NCBI GenBank assembly: GCA_013350335.1
Contig: CM023533.1
Span: forward strand, 27,634,869 to 27,698,868
Length of the DNA: 64,000 nt
Direction of reading: 5' to 3'
From: Chimonanthus salicifolius
Lineage: Eukaryota; Streptophyta; Magnoliopsida; Laurales; Calycanthaceae
This document shows, piece by piece, positions 46,342-57,242 of the stretch. The notes under the pieces are model-generated. The model ran no database searches and was not told where the DNA came from. It saw only the letters and a list, made by a program, of their open reading frames with translations. The stretch's first letter is position 1. Each line of letters starts with the position of its first letter. Position numbers and translations under genes: made by a program.

Positions 46342-48653
46342 ACACATTTGTGAAGGCCTCTCACACCGTTATCATTTATTGATCCAAGCTAAACGAGTTC
46401 ATTAGCCCCACGTTGGGCTGAAACTCGGTCAATTTAAATTATGTTAAAATTTATTAAATTTGATTTAAATTTTTTATCCGAATTAGTTAATCCGACTCAA
46501 TCTAAATTTTTGACTTAAGTCAATCCTCGAGTACTGTTTAAAACTTAGGTGCATGCAAATCGAGTCAAATTGCATTGAAAAGAGTTGTATTGATTTTAAA
46601 TTTCTTAACCCAACTCAACTCAAATTTTATATAAAGTTTTATTTTTCCAACCCAAAGCGACTCGAAATATACAAATAAATAACCCAAACCCAAACCAATT
46701 GATTTCTTAAATCGGATCATGCAGGTCAAATTAAAATCCAATCCAAGTTTCACCTCTAGCACCACAATAACGAAGAATTGACTAAGGAATGATAATAATA
46801 CTAATGAGAGAGAAATGTCGTATATACATGATACTATAATTTTTATACGCTAATGTTGATAGGGTGAATTTAATTTAATTAATCTTTTAAGAGCTAATTA
46901 GATACAATCACATTGAATTGAAACTTCATTAGCAACTACCATGGAATAACCCCTTTTTTTTTTTTTTAAAGATCAAGTGATTATAGTTTGTCACATCAAT
47001 ATCAATAATAAAAAGATATAATTTCATATACATACAATATTTTCTTTGAAAAGTCATAGTTTTTTACTTGTTGATTCAAGCTTGACAAAATAAAGATTCT
47101 TCACACGAATTTAATAAGCTGGATGAGACAATAATTTATTAAAATTTTAAAATTCCATAATAATGTGTAAAATCTTAAAAAAATTAAAAATCTAGTAATA
47201 ACATGATCAAGAGAAGATCTGAAATCTATAATAGAAAAAAGTTTTCTACCCTAGAATGATGGATGGAAATCTCTGCATATAAAAATTTAATTAACATCAT
47301 TCATGAGCATTTTAGTAGGAATGTGTCTAAGTTTCCCACACGTTAATCTCAAAAAAAAAATAAAAAATTAATTGACATCTGATTGAATTTTTAATCAATT
47401 TTTTGCCTATAACATTTTTAAAGTTGTGGTGTGATTCTTGCTCACTTGATGATAAAAAGTATTTAACAAAAACTTAATGATTAAGGTCATCACTATAAGT
47501 AAAATACTTCATAGCAAGGAAATAATTACTAGTATATATATCTAACTGCTTAAACGTCACTCATTTTATGATTTATTGTGTTATTTATTTTAGGCATGGG
47601 CTCAAGTTGTGATGAGTCAATTTTAATTTTTATCTTTGTCAATTTGATAAATTCATTTTTTATTTAAAAATATAAATCCAATCTAATGAGTGATATGAAA
47701 AATCCATGCATTTATTTGTTTTAACTAGTTTTAAGCTTAGTCTAATTAAACATAAAGGTGGTAATTTTTAACTCGACCTCTGACTCAACTAAAAAAAATG
47801 GTTTATGTTATTCATATCCTTAAAATTTTAAATTAACTCAACCTTAGTTGTCTCAAAATAAAGACTTTTTTTTTTTTTTTAACTCATTGGTTTTAGCCCA
47901 TGTATCCCACTCAGGTTTTAAAACCTTAGTCTCTTGTCTCAATTTTCCATAGCCTAGTAACCCCACATGAAAGGGGGGAAGACCTCTATCTGTCATTTTT
48001 ATAAAAAAAATCGTATTTTTTTTTTCTCAAGTTTCTACGAAAATTCAGCTCGAATTGAGTGAATAAAATACAACTCAAGTCAAGTTTGGTTAGTTTTGTA
48101 ACTCAACTTAGACAAAAAAAAAAAATCTATTGTTACTTATAGCCAATCCAACTTGATCTTCACGTAGTATCCCCTAATTAAGCACTTTTTAGAAGTAGTG
48201 AGTCTAATAAAATTGTGCAACGATATGCTTTCTACATTTATTTATTTACATACTCCCTCCGTCCCATTTTAGTAATGAGAAATTTCTTGTTTGATGTGAC
48301 ATACAAATTCATTGATCTTATGAATAGAATTTCATCATGTTAATTATTACTTCCTCTTTCCTAATTTAATTGTCTGATATACATTTTGAGAGTGTTATAA
48401 AATAGTTGTTTGATATGTCTTTATTAGATTTATTAGATGATACCATTTAATTTAAATAATAATAAACATATAAATTTATTCCATTTTATTTATATTCTAT
48501 TTTCATGCATAGTCTTAATGCTAATTGAATACGGGCAACATTGCTCTTCCCCAGTAAAGACCCATTTCATTTTCTTGACAATCAAGCCAACATCTTCTCA
48601 AATATATGGTCAGTCCCTTTGCTGAATTCGATATGGACCCAGAAATCTATAGC
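46342..48653. other. AT-rich intergenic region with transposon ends
   Basis: 46390-46760 holds 'cccaactcaactcaaatttt'-type low-complexity sequence ending 'tttcacctcta', resembling a hAT terminus. At 48251-48272 'tactccctccgtcccatttt' is a well-known plant DNA-transposon (Stowaway-like) terminus; no matching inverted partner was found nearby, so the element is probably truncated. No gene. Confidence 0.5.
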
Positions 48654-49371
48654 CTAAGTAGTACATGAACCATCACCTTGCTGTGATCCATCATCATCCT
48701 CGTTGATATATGCTGCAAGATTCATGTACCTCTCCTGCTCCTTCCTCTCTCTCCACCTTGCCCTACATATCACACAATTCGCCGCCCTCCGCCCCCTACT
48801 CCTCTTCCATGTCTCAAAGCATTCCTCGTGCACCCAATTCCTGACATACCCTACAAGCTATTACTCTGTCTTCCTTCCCCATCTCCTCCATGCACACCGG
48901 GCACATCGAACCATCCTCGAACACTATCACCGGAGGACCACATACCCTTCCGTACTCCAAAAATAGCTGGTGGAACCTCTCTCGTGCCCGTGGCCCTGCC
49001 AGGGCCACTGAGGAAGTAGGCAAGCTGAGCAGACGGCTTAGATGGCACGACTGGAGGGTCCTCCGTCGGAGGCACGTGTCGTCGAAAGAGACTCCGAGGA
49101 CACGAAGATAGACAAAGAGTATGTGTTTGCATGGGATGGTCCGATGACTCTGATCGGGGCAAGTGCACGAAGGAGAGGTTGACAGAGTCACGGTGTATAC
49201 ATTGCCTGTCGCTCCGAGGATGAAGAAGTCGGCACCGGAGCGGTGGAGGAGACGAAGCCGATGACGTAATGCACGGACAATGCGGTCGGCGATGGCTTGA
49301 GTTGGGTTGAATTGGGCAGTCGGCCACTGGTCCGGTGGGGGTGAATTGGATGCAACAGACTCCATGGACAT
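48654..49371 (-). CDS. SWIM plus RING zinc-finger protein (MEKK1/ZSWIM-like), frameshifted as given
   Basis: A single-exon gene of 238 residues if one base is discounted. The N-terminal half has a SWIM finger: C69-T-C71 and C81-K-H83, with the following IL-F-YLRVLG helix. The C-terminal half has a RING/PHD-like finger, MCPVCMEEMG then ACRVCQNWVHEECFETW and NCVICRARW, with ligands C157, C160, C173, C176, H181, C184, C199 and C202 (C4-H-C3 order). Plant proteins of this layout are often mislabelled MAP3K1-like after the MEKK1 SWIM-RING module and are thought to be E3 ubiquitin ligases. No kinase domain is present. The start ATG at 49371 is followed by a second in-frame ATG two codons on. The frame breaks at residue 177. 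Confidence 0.93.
48841..48842 (-). other. Single-base insertion in the SWIM/RING gene
   Basis: The coding strand reads TGT CAG GAA TTG GGT GCA, which leads to a stop 10 codons later. Leaving out one G gives TGT CAG AAT TGG GTG CAC and restores CRVCQNWVHEECF and the remaining finger ligands up to a TAG at 48656-48654. The break lies between ligands C176 and H181, so the protein as written would have half a finger. Confidence 0.88.
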
Positions 49372-51623
49372 GGATTGTAGTAAAGTTAGTTAATAGTGCC
49401 CTCAAGGTATCTGGATGTTGGAAATGGAGCCGTTTGGGTGGTCTTTGTAGAGAAAGAAAGGAAGGAAGAAAGGTTGGGGTGACTTAGGGTTTGCAATTTT
49501 GAATTTTGATACGTTGAGTGGTGTTTTGGTTCACGTGAGGGATGCCCCAATGCAGGGGGAATATTGGCGCCAAGTAACGTTTGGACATGGTTAATTGCTT
49601 TGACTTGGCTCTCTAACTTTAGGGCCCTTTTTTTAGGGTATCCTCTATCCTCAGCATGAAAGCAACGGTCACGATTTACAGTGAGGGATTCATACATTCC
49701 TTGGGCCGGATGATACAAGAACCTCATTACGAAGAATGCTCATAATATTAAATTTTAAAAATTCTTAAAATATCTTATATCGACTTTGAAAGAGTTTAAA
49801 TATAAACATAAGACTTAGAAGTCTAAACAGTAAGAAGTTGGAATTTATTTTTATCAAGGTGTTTAAATCTCTTAGAGCATCCCACTAATCCTTGAAAGAT
49901 GTACAAGTCTTCCTATCTATTTACATCGAGTAACTCTATAAGGAGTGATCCTTTGAAGTGAAGTGAGAATCGAACTCAAGACTCCCGTTTTTGGAAGCAG
50001 GATTCTTAGCAATCACTTGCAAAAACTTCTAATTTCCACCATAGAAAAATTGTTTTACTGAAGTTAACATTCTATTGTAGTAATAGTGAAATCTCAACAT
50101 TTTTTAATTTTGATTAAGAAATTTAGTATGTTTAAGTATTTGTTACAATTATAAAAACTTAGTAGAGACTTGCCACATTTGATGAAATATAAAGGATTTT
50201 TTTTTTAAATATATATATATATATATATATGAGTAAAGTTTTCACTGCAATTCAATCGAGTCTTAGGCCTTTTATCATGAAAAGTTTGACTTTTAATGGT
50301 ATTCTTGTAGTAAGTTTTAAATAAGAAGTTCTCGAGTATCAGTGGAGTTTTTCTTCATAAGATTTTGTTTCTAACATTTGGTAAGGCTTGTTTGGACGTT
50401 GGATGGTAGCCATCTTGGTGATTTGTTTCATCATAATCATTAAAATTATTTATAGACAATAGTTGATATTTAAAATGTTATTTTAATTTGTCAAATATAA
50501 CTTAGAATTGGACATCCACTGGATTGAATTGACATAGAGAGGATAGACACAGCGATAAAGGAAATGTATTGAATGGCAAGTGGCAGCATGTATTCCAAAA
50601 CTTCTTGTTGCCATTGTGATGAATGTGACTGAAGAAAAAGGAAGAGCAAAATGGAAATAATCATCTACATATTGGATGGGAGATTAATCCCACGGATACA
50701 CAAACCACATTTTAGATGAGAGATTAATCTCACAGATACATAAACCACATATTAGATGGGAGATTAATTCCAGATTAATCCCACAGATACACAAACCCTA
50801 CCTGCAAGTCTCAACCTCATGTATCGGATAAGAACTCACACGATCACTTTACAAGTGTAGTGAAGGCTCTTGTCAAAAAGATGAATCAGCTTTCATTAGA
50901 ATTCATTGAAATTGCAGTTCTCTTTAAATTCAAGATTCTAGCAACAGATTTATTATATTCCAAACGTTTAAAAAAATAAATAAATCAAATCACAAGAACC
51001 AAACCCGCAAATCATAGCGTTCCAACAATTATAACCAAGATGAGCTTGTATGCACAGTATGCAGAATCCCCCTTTTTCAGTGAGGGCATAAAGAAACTTG
51101 TAGCTGAAGGCTACAACAGCAACAACTGACTACTAACCTGTAGCACAATTGGCAATTGGGTGGTTCGGGCTTGGGGTCGCACAACAACAAAACACAAAAA
51201 ACATCAATCCTGGGACTGGAATATCCAAGGAAAAAGAGAACTGCTAGGAAAAATGCCAGTTTAAAGACATGAAAATACAATTTAAATAGCCTAGGAAGTA
51301 GCTCATCACTGATAAAGTGAAACATCACAAGTTCTTTCAACCCCCAAAAAAAGGGAAGAAGGATATCTTTTTAGAACAGTAACTAACAACCATTTCATTA
51401 CAAGAAGAAAGAAAACAGAAGGAAAGGAGTAAATAAACTCATACACTAATTTGTTCTTTCATACATACATTATCAAGTAGATATCCATGCTTCACAAGCC
51501 CAAGAGCAAAATGGTAGGACATATGCATCGAAAGGACAATATTAATTGTATTCAGCATGGTTGCACAATGCAGACTGTTAAGTTATTCAAAGTTTACAAA
51601 CAGAAACCCAAATGAATAGCCCT
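49372..51623. other. Intergenic sequence between the SWIM/RING gene and SKIP
   Basis: Holds the promoter side of the SWIM/RING gene (near 49.4-49.7 kb) and the 3' flank of SKIP. An (AT)n run is at 50210-50231. A minisatellite of 40 bp period, about three copies, lies at 50665-50790 ('gatgggagattaatccc', 'cacagatacacaaac'). A frame at 51077-51340 shows nothing recognisable. Confidence 0.55.
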
Positions 51624-53425
51624 TCAGTGTCCTCTTTCAAAACCAATGCGAGTCCTGCCAGACCCTCCATCATAGCCATCTCTCATTGAAGAACCTGCGC
51701 TTGCCTTCATAGTCCCTCCGCTCCCTATTTTTTCCATTGCCTTTTTACCACCCTTCTTGACCTCCGTTAAGAATTGGTCCAAACCGAAAGGATCAGCTTC
51801 TTCAACCTGTTTCTCAAACTCAACTGGTCCTATCTCGTGGACCAGTTCTATCAGATACACCTGTGAATGCCTTATCAGGCTTGAAGCGATCAGTCTTGAG
51901 AACCTTATCGAGCTGCTCATCTGCACCTCCATACATGTCAGCATCAGCATCTTTCTTGGGTCTGTATAGACTAGACAATGTAGATTGTGCAGTAAACAGA
52001 CCCTTGTCATATATATTGTACTGATCATCAGTAGCAAACCCAGACTCCATTCCTTTTTCTTGATTGAATAGCCTCTGGTCATACATGACCTCACCTGTAC
52101 GGCCAGCTCCCGTATTAGCCATCCCCAATGCCACTTTCTCACTGATATCACGATCTCTATCTCTAGTAATCTTACTCTTCTTCCCCATTGCGGCATCCTT
52201 AGCCTCCAACCTCCTCTCTCTTTCCCTTTCTCGCCGTCTCTCCTCACGTATTTTCTCACGCTGCAGCCTCTCTTCTCTTTCCTCCTTTGTCTCCCTTGGC
52301 ACATCCTTTTCCTTCACTCTTTCATAATCACCTCTCATTTCACCACCATCAACCATGCCTTTTTCAGCTGGTACAGGAATCACAGCTGGGTTTGCACCAC
52401 CAGTTCTCTCTGACCTTGCCTTCTGTGCCAGTGCTCGCAACTCTTGTTCTTTCCTTTCCTTCTCCTTCAACAGCAGTTCTCTCTGAACCTTTGACCTCAT
52501 GGCAACTGCTTCTCTAGCCTTCTGCTCTGCAACATACAATGCCTCTGAGAGCTTGGCAAAATTGTCATTGATCTGAACCTCTTGAAGACCCCTTCCATCT
52601 GCTGCCAGACGCTTATCCAATGGGACTGTGTAACCTTTTGGGTTCTTCCAGTTTGAGATGCACTGGTGGAATTTTCCAGTCCTGTTGATCCTTCACAGTT
52701 ACAGGGCGAGGAGGGGAATGCATGACTGGCACAGGGGGTGATCCAGAAGCCTTTGGAACCCTCTTGTGCTTGAACTTTGGAGGTTCAAGAGGATCCACAG
52801 GCATCTCTACCATCCGTATAATCCTCTCCTTTGCACCTGAATTGAATGCAGCTGCTTGCTGTGATGGCTTGTATTTGATAAATTTCGAATCTGATGACTG
52901 AGTTGGGACATTCTTAGGTTGAGCTGCACTCAATCGAACATTGACAATCTTATCAAATGCAGCCTTTGTCTGCTGGGCTGTCTCTTCAATTTCCTTCTCT
53001 AACTCCTCAGACTTCTTCTCCTCTTCAGATAAAATTTTTGGGACAAGATCTTTGTGTTGGGAATAGACAATCTTTGAGGCATTCTCATTCAGTTTAACAA
53101 TTGCATCAAATGCCACATTACCATGTGAGTCAACTGTAATAGGTAGGATTTTTGAGCCAGGTTTATCTTCTTTTCTGCCCATGCCAAGGGGATACTGTGC
53201 AACATGGATTTCAGGGAATGCCCCACCATCTCCAAAATCCTCAGGTTTCCTAGGGACATAACCGGACCGCTTCCCATAGGGAAGGATTGGTTTGGTTTTC
53301 ACAATGGAAGAACGCTCAGCTTCGGAGGAACTAAACCGCTCTCTAAACCATGTGTCCTTGGAATGGTCGTAGTATGATGAAGTAGTTGATTTTGCAGGTG
53401 GTAGAAGGTCCTTGAGCGCTGCCAT
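51624..53425 (-). CDS. SKIP: SKIP / SNW domain-containing protein 1, with two frameshifts as given
   Basis: Intronless coding region of 599 residues once two extra bases are discounted (1802 bp as given); Arabidopsis SKIP has 613. The start MAALKDLLPPAKSTT is at 53425. N-terminal features: YGKRSGYVPRKPEDFGDGGA and EIHVAQYPLGMG. The SNW region has KYKPSQQAA, ERIIRMVEMPVDPLEPPKFK and the family signature ISNWKNPKGYTVPLDKRLAAD (restored frame), followed by a charged helical region with EKIREERRRERERERRLEAK and AMGKKSKITRDRDRDISEKV. C-terminal: YDKGLFTAQSTLSSLYRPK, DPFGLDQFL and GRTRIGFERGH. SKIP is a nuclear cofactor associated with the spliceosome and Paf1 complex that affects circadian and stress-gene splicing in plants. 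A TTTTTCCAG|ATAAG acceptor at 53483 suggests a 5'UTR intron upstream of the ATG. Confidence 0.97.
51828..51828 (-). other. Second single-base insertion in SKIP
   Basis: The coding strand reads GAT AGG ACC AGT TGA, a stop. Without the A it reads GAT AGG CCA GTT GAG TTT GAG, giving DRPVEFEKQVEEADPFGLDQ, as in plant SKIP proteins, and the frame then runs to the TGA at 51626-51624. Confidence 0.9.
52663..52665 (-). other. First single-base insertion in SKIP, inside the SNWKN signature region
   Basis: The coding strand reads CCA CCA GTG CAT CTC, giving PPVHLK and a stop shortly after. Without one base it reads CCA CCx TGC ATC TCA AAC TGG AAG AAC, giving the invariant C-I-S-N-W-K-N. The frame downstream is then open and family-like for about 280 codons. 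Confidence 0.9.
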
Positions 53426-53899
53426 CCTGATATTGACCAGCAGAAGATAGATATCCTTATCCCAATATTGGATTTGCTTATCTGGAAAAACAAAAACCAA
53501 AAAAGTAATCAATTTGAGAGAAGAATTTCAGAAATTAGGTTCCACTTCAACAAAAACAAGAAGGAAATGTGTTCTAGACATCTAGAAGCATATATAAAGA
53601 AAATCTATTGAAGAGAAAATCTATTGAAGAGAAAAATATTAAATTCTGCAATACATGTTAGAGCCTCAATTTATCCGAGTCTTCATATTGTCAATTCCAT
53701 GACCGAGTCGAACCTTGCCTCTAGAAGAGTGAAATGTTGCATCAAGTTAATTGAAGACCAGAAACAAGTTGTAGACATATCTTCATGTGTTTGGCAACCA
53801 TGCAGGTAAAATGACCATAGTGGACTCTAGGTTGACCCAAACACTCCTAGGCTAGAGCCATGGTGCAGATGTACAAGGAGCCATAAAATTCCAAGTCTA

Positions 53900-54900
53900 G
53901 AATTTTCCTGTCATTCAAGTTCGAGTACTCGAGACTAGTCTCGAGTCCTCAAGGATGGGCTATCAGAGAGCAAGTATGTTTACAGTAAAATGAGTTTCAA
54001 CTCTTGGGTTCGAGACCTCAAGCCCCTGACTCGAATTCATTCTTAGGTTTGAGTACTCGAGAGGCTCCTCAAGTCCTCGAAGGCTAGCCATCGTGCCTAT
54101 CTGTACTAGCCGTTATAGGCTTCGAGTTCTCAAAGCATAGTCTTGAGTACTCGAAGACTAGTCGTTTGCAAAGTGAGATTATAAATAATGGCTCGTTCCT
54201 CTAAGCATAATTAAGGATATAAAGTGAGACTAAATGCTAATCCATCCTAAACTCTCTGTAGAGGCTCAAACCATTGTCAATCACCATTGGACCTCTCTAA
54301 ATCTCTCTAATCACATCTCAAAATGTTTATGGGATACTCAAAGTTGTGTTAAGCTTTTCATTGATGTGAATAAGAGTTAAATCATCTAGAGATTACGGTA
54401 GTATCTTGACGTAACCCTAGGCCTAGCTTTCTCTTGGTCGCAATCACTCGAGATCAATCATTCATTGAATACCGAAGCACGAAGACGTCAGTTGAAGAAC
54501 ACAAATCAAGATCTCCAAGGCAAGTGTTCTTTTAGTTTTATTTATTATTCTTGTGAGGTGGAGTAGACCTGTGTGATCGAACCACCGTAAAAAAATAGGT
54601 GTTGAGGATTAGACCTTGGTGATCGAACCTCTAAAAACTAGGTGTGTAGCGTTAGGGTGTTGACCCTTTCATAATGTGTTTAGAATAGCACAACGTTGAG
54701 TGAGTCCAAGAGTGAATGTAGGTTCAAGTGAATCAAACCACTATAAAACCATTGTGAATTTGTGGTTTGTTCTTTGTAGTTTGCCTTGTTGCTTTTGGTG
54801 ATTGTTTGCATTCTAATTATGTTGCGATAAAACACTATAAAAAGATAAACTAAAAATTGGTAAAGGTCCCATTCATCACCCTGACGCAGGACAAGAGTAT
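53900..54900. repeat. CTCGAG-rich repetitive sequence, possible LTR fragment
   Basis: Variants of 'cgagtactcgag', 'gagtcctcaagg' and 'gttcgagacctcaag' recur at about 53918-53955, 54009-54080 and 54121-54150. The segment then shows 'gattagaccttggtgatcga' phrases and ends near 'ggtaaaggtcccattcatca', a wording that often occurs at the edge of plant Copia LTRs. No gag or pol motif was found. The assignment to an LTR element is tentative. Confidence 0.4.
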
Positions 54901-55305
54901 CCCTAAATGCCTAAATGTAATTATGATGTAACAAGGAATTAATATGAAGCAAAATTTCAGGCTGAAATTAAAATTAAAATTAATAATAACAATTAGAATA
55001 ATAAAATCTACCACAAACAAACATGAAATTCTAGGAATTCAGTATAAGCAATTATAGCACAATCCAAATCTAATTACAATTTCTAGTAGAAGGCCTTTCA
55101 GAACAGAGGGGCTTATTAGATCTCACAAACATTGAAATCTATCATCAAATAGGGCTAGGCATGACTGTATGGTATCAAAGTGATGTATAAAACAGAGTGG
55201 GACAGTAGGAAAAGGCTTCAAGTTGGCTGTATGGGGTAACAGAAAAGAAAAGAATCAGACAACAGTGGTTGCAGGGGTTAAGGCAGGGGCAAAAGGGTTT
55301 AGAAC

Positions 55306-55717
55306 CAATGTTGTCAAACTCGACTCGGATTGTGAATCGATCTAGGGGTATGACTTATTAATCGTAAATCGTAAAATCGTAAAAGTTTTAATATTTTTAA
55401 CTTTTTTTGCTATAATTATTATTTATTGATTTAGTTATTGATGTAATGATTCAAAATAACTGATTTAGTTTAATAATATTAAAGGTTATAGCGGAGTTCT
55501 ATTTATTTAATCAAATATATAAGTATTGTTGAATAAAAAAATATTTCTAGAGTCAATATAGTAAAAATAAAATAAAAATTTGATAAGATATTATTTTCAA
55601 TAAATTAACATTTTATTGAACTATCATAATTTAATATTAAAAAAATATCAATACAAGATTTAAACATACATAATTAAATATTAAGTGCATAAATTGTTTT
55701 CTATTATTAGAAAACTA

Positions 55718-55768
<51 letters not shown>

Positions 55769-56606
55769 TTTATAGATTACAAAATACTGATATATATAGT
55801 TATATAGTATTTATAATTACAGTATTAGACTATTAGTAATTTAGTATTATAAAAAGATATATATAATATGTTAAAAAATATTTACAGTATTACACTATAT
55901 GCGAATGATTATTGAGGTTAAAAAAATGATACTGAAATTGAATTTTTCATATTTAGATTTAATTGGCATAAAATTTTGATACTAGATAGAATTTTTTAAA
56001 ATATTATAGTTAACTTTCAAATTTACAAGTTACTTTAAACAATCAACTTACAAACATATAAATATTGTAGTTAACTTTCAAATTAATAAAGGTATAATAA
56101 ACATTTTTTTATCATGAGAAATAATTTTCGAAAGATATAGATGGTAAAGGAAGTAGATAACCTCATTTTCGATGACGACTGAAAATAGATGAGACGGCAA
56201 ATGAAATGAAAATATCTTCCAGGTCCTCGTACAAGGACCTGCGAAGATAAGTTATATTCTTAACTTTCAACTATTGCATCAGACCTAAATAGAAAAAAAA
56301 AACCGAAAGAGCGGAAGTTGCAGAGGAGACGAAGGAGAAAAGAAGTTGGGATGAAGAGACGAAGGAGAAAAGAAGGAAAAGAGGCAGCAATAGCCAACAA
56401 CGATGAGAAGAAGAAGAAATAGAAAGAGGGAGACTTGCGTCGAAGGGTTTCTCGTTTCGGACGATGTAACGATCCACTACGATTGAATCGCACGATCTGC
56501 GATTTTAACAAAACTCGAACGATTGATGACATTTTTCGAGTTGACCAGCGAGTTGACTTGGTTGACCATATGAGTTGAGTCAACTTGGACGATTTTAACA
56601 ACACTG
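55306..56606. mobile_element. hAT-like element, 1301 bp, with 8 bp target duplication
   Basis: Starts CAATGTTGTCAAACTCGACT and ends in GATTTTAACAACACTG; the complement of the right end (CAGTGTTGTTAAAATC) matches the left end. Flanking octamers 'tttagaac' (55298-55305) and 'tttaggac' (56607-56614) differ by one base. Subterminal 'gtgaatcgatc' and 'gattgaatcg' strings are also inverted. The interior is AT-rich with a long (TA)n at 55722-55767 and no transposase. A non-autonomous hAT insertion fits best. Confidence 0.75.
55722..55767. repeat. (TA)n microsatellite
   Basis: About 23 TA dinucleotides in a row within the hAT-like element, likely to be unstable in length. Confidence 0.95.
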
Positions 56607-56614
56607 TTTAGGAC

Positions 56615-57242
56615 AGCAGTATGGAGGTCTGTGTGGACTGTATTAAATATGGAAAAGTCAGATAGGCCTTGGGACAACAATTTAGGGACTGTATGGAAGG
56701 GACAAAGGCTTGGGAAGAGATCCGGAAGGGTTGGGATAGCAATAGGAAGGCTGTATGAAAGAGATTAGGGCTGGGCGAAAGTGATAATGGATTTAGAGAG
56801 GGGCGAAACTAAGGGGAGAAGTTTTAGGAATGGGCGAAGGTGTTGGGAAGCAGTTAGGGGGCTGAAGGTCAGGGGTTTGGTTGCAGCAGGGTAAGAAAAG
56901 AGAGAAGAAGAGATGAAGAAGAATCGTACATGGAATAAGATGGTGGCCTCACGCCAAGCCTCTCGCTCAAAACACAAGCACCGCAGATTTTACGAAAGCC
57001 TCAAAGTTTTATTTCATTGATCGTAAGTTGTTTACAAAAGAGAGAGGGGGCTTGTATAGACTACACCTCCTCTAAAAAGAAACTAAAAGAATTACATAAA
57101 TACCCTCTTCTAAAAATAAACCAAACACCTACTAAACAAATAACACGAAATAGAAACATAGGAAATAGCAACTTGCCCATGGGCATGCGCCGCATCAACC
57201 CCACCCCCTCCTCTAGAATCGTAAAGTTCAATTATTTCTACG
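56615..57242 (-). mobile_element. Possible LTR fragment interrupted by the hAT element
   Basis: On the minus strand the stretch has 'ctctcttttgtaaacaac', 'gatcaatgaaataaaac' (a poly(A)-signal-like region) and a run of short pyrimidine-rich clauses that resumes on the other side of the hAT element (55080-55297). This resembles an LTR downstream part. A 'tatggtatcaaagtgatg' string at about 55169 resembles the tggtatcaga segment found after many LTRs. No coding domain supports it. Confidence 0.35.

Noticed and set aside
48851..49405. Alternative 184-codon minus-strand frame over the SWIM/RING gene
   Set aside because: It is another frame of the same gene, with no SWIM or RING ligands.
51757..52517. 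Plus-strand frames opposite SKIP
   Set aside because: Antisense shadows of the conserved SKIP coding region.
53426..53512. N-terminal extension of SKIP
   Set aside because: The extra residues are not family-like, and a good splice acceptor lies inside them at 53483; MAALKDLLPP is the normal start.
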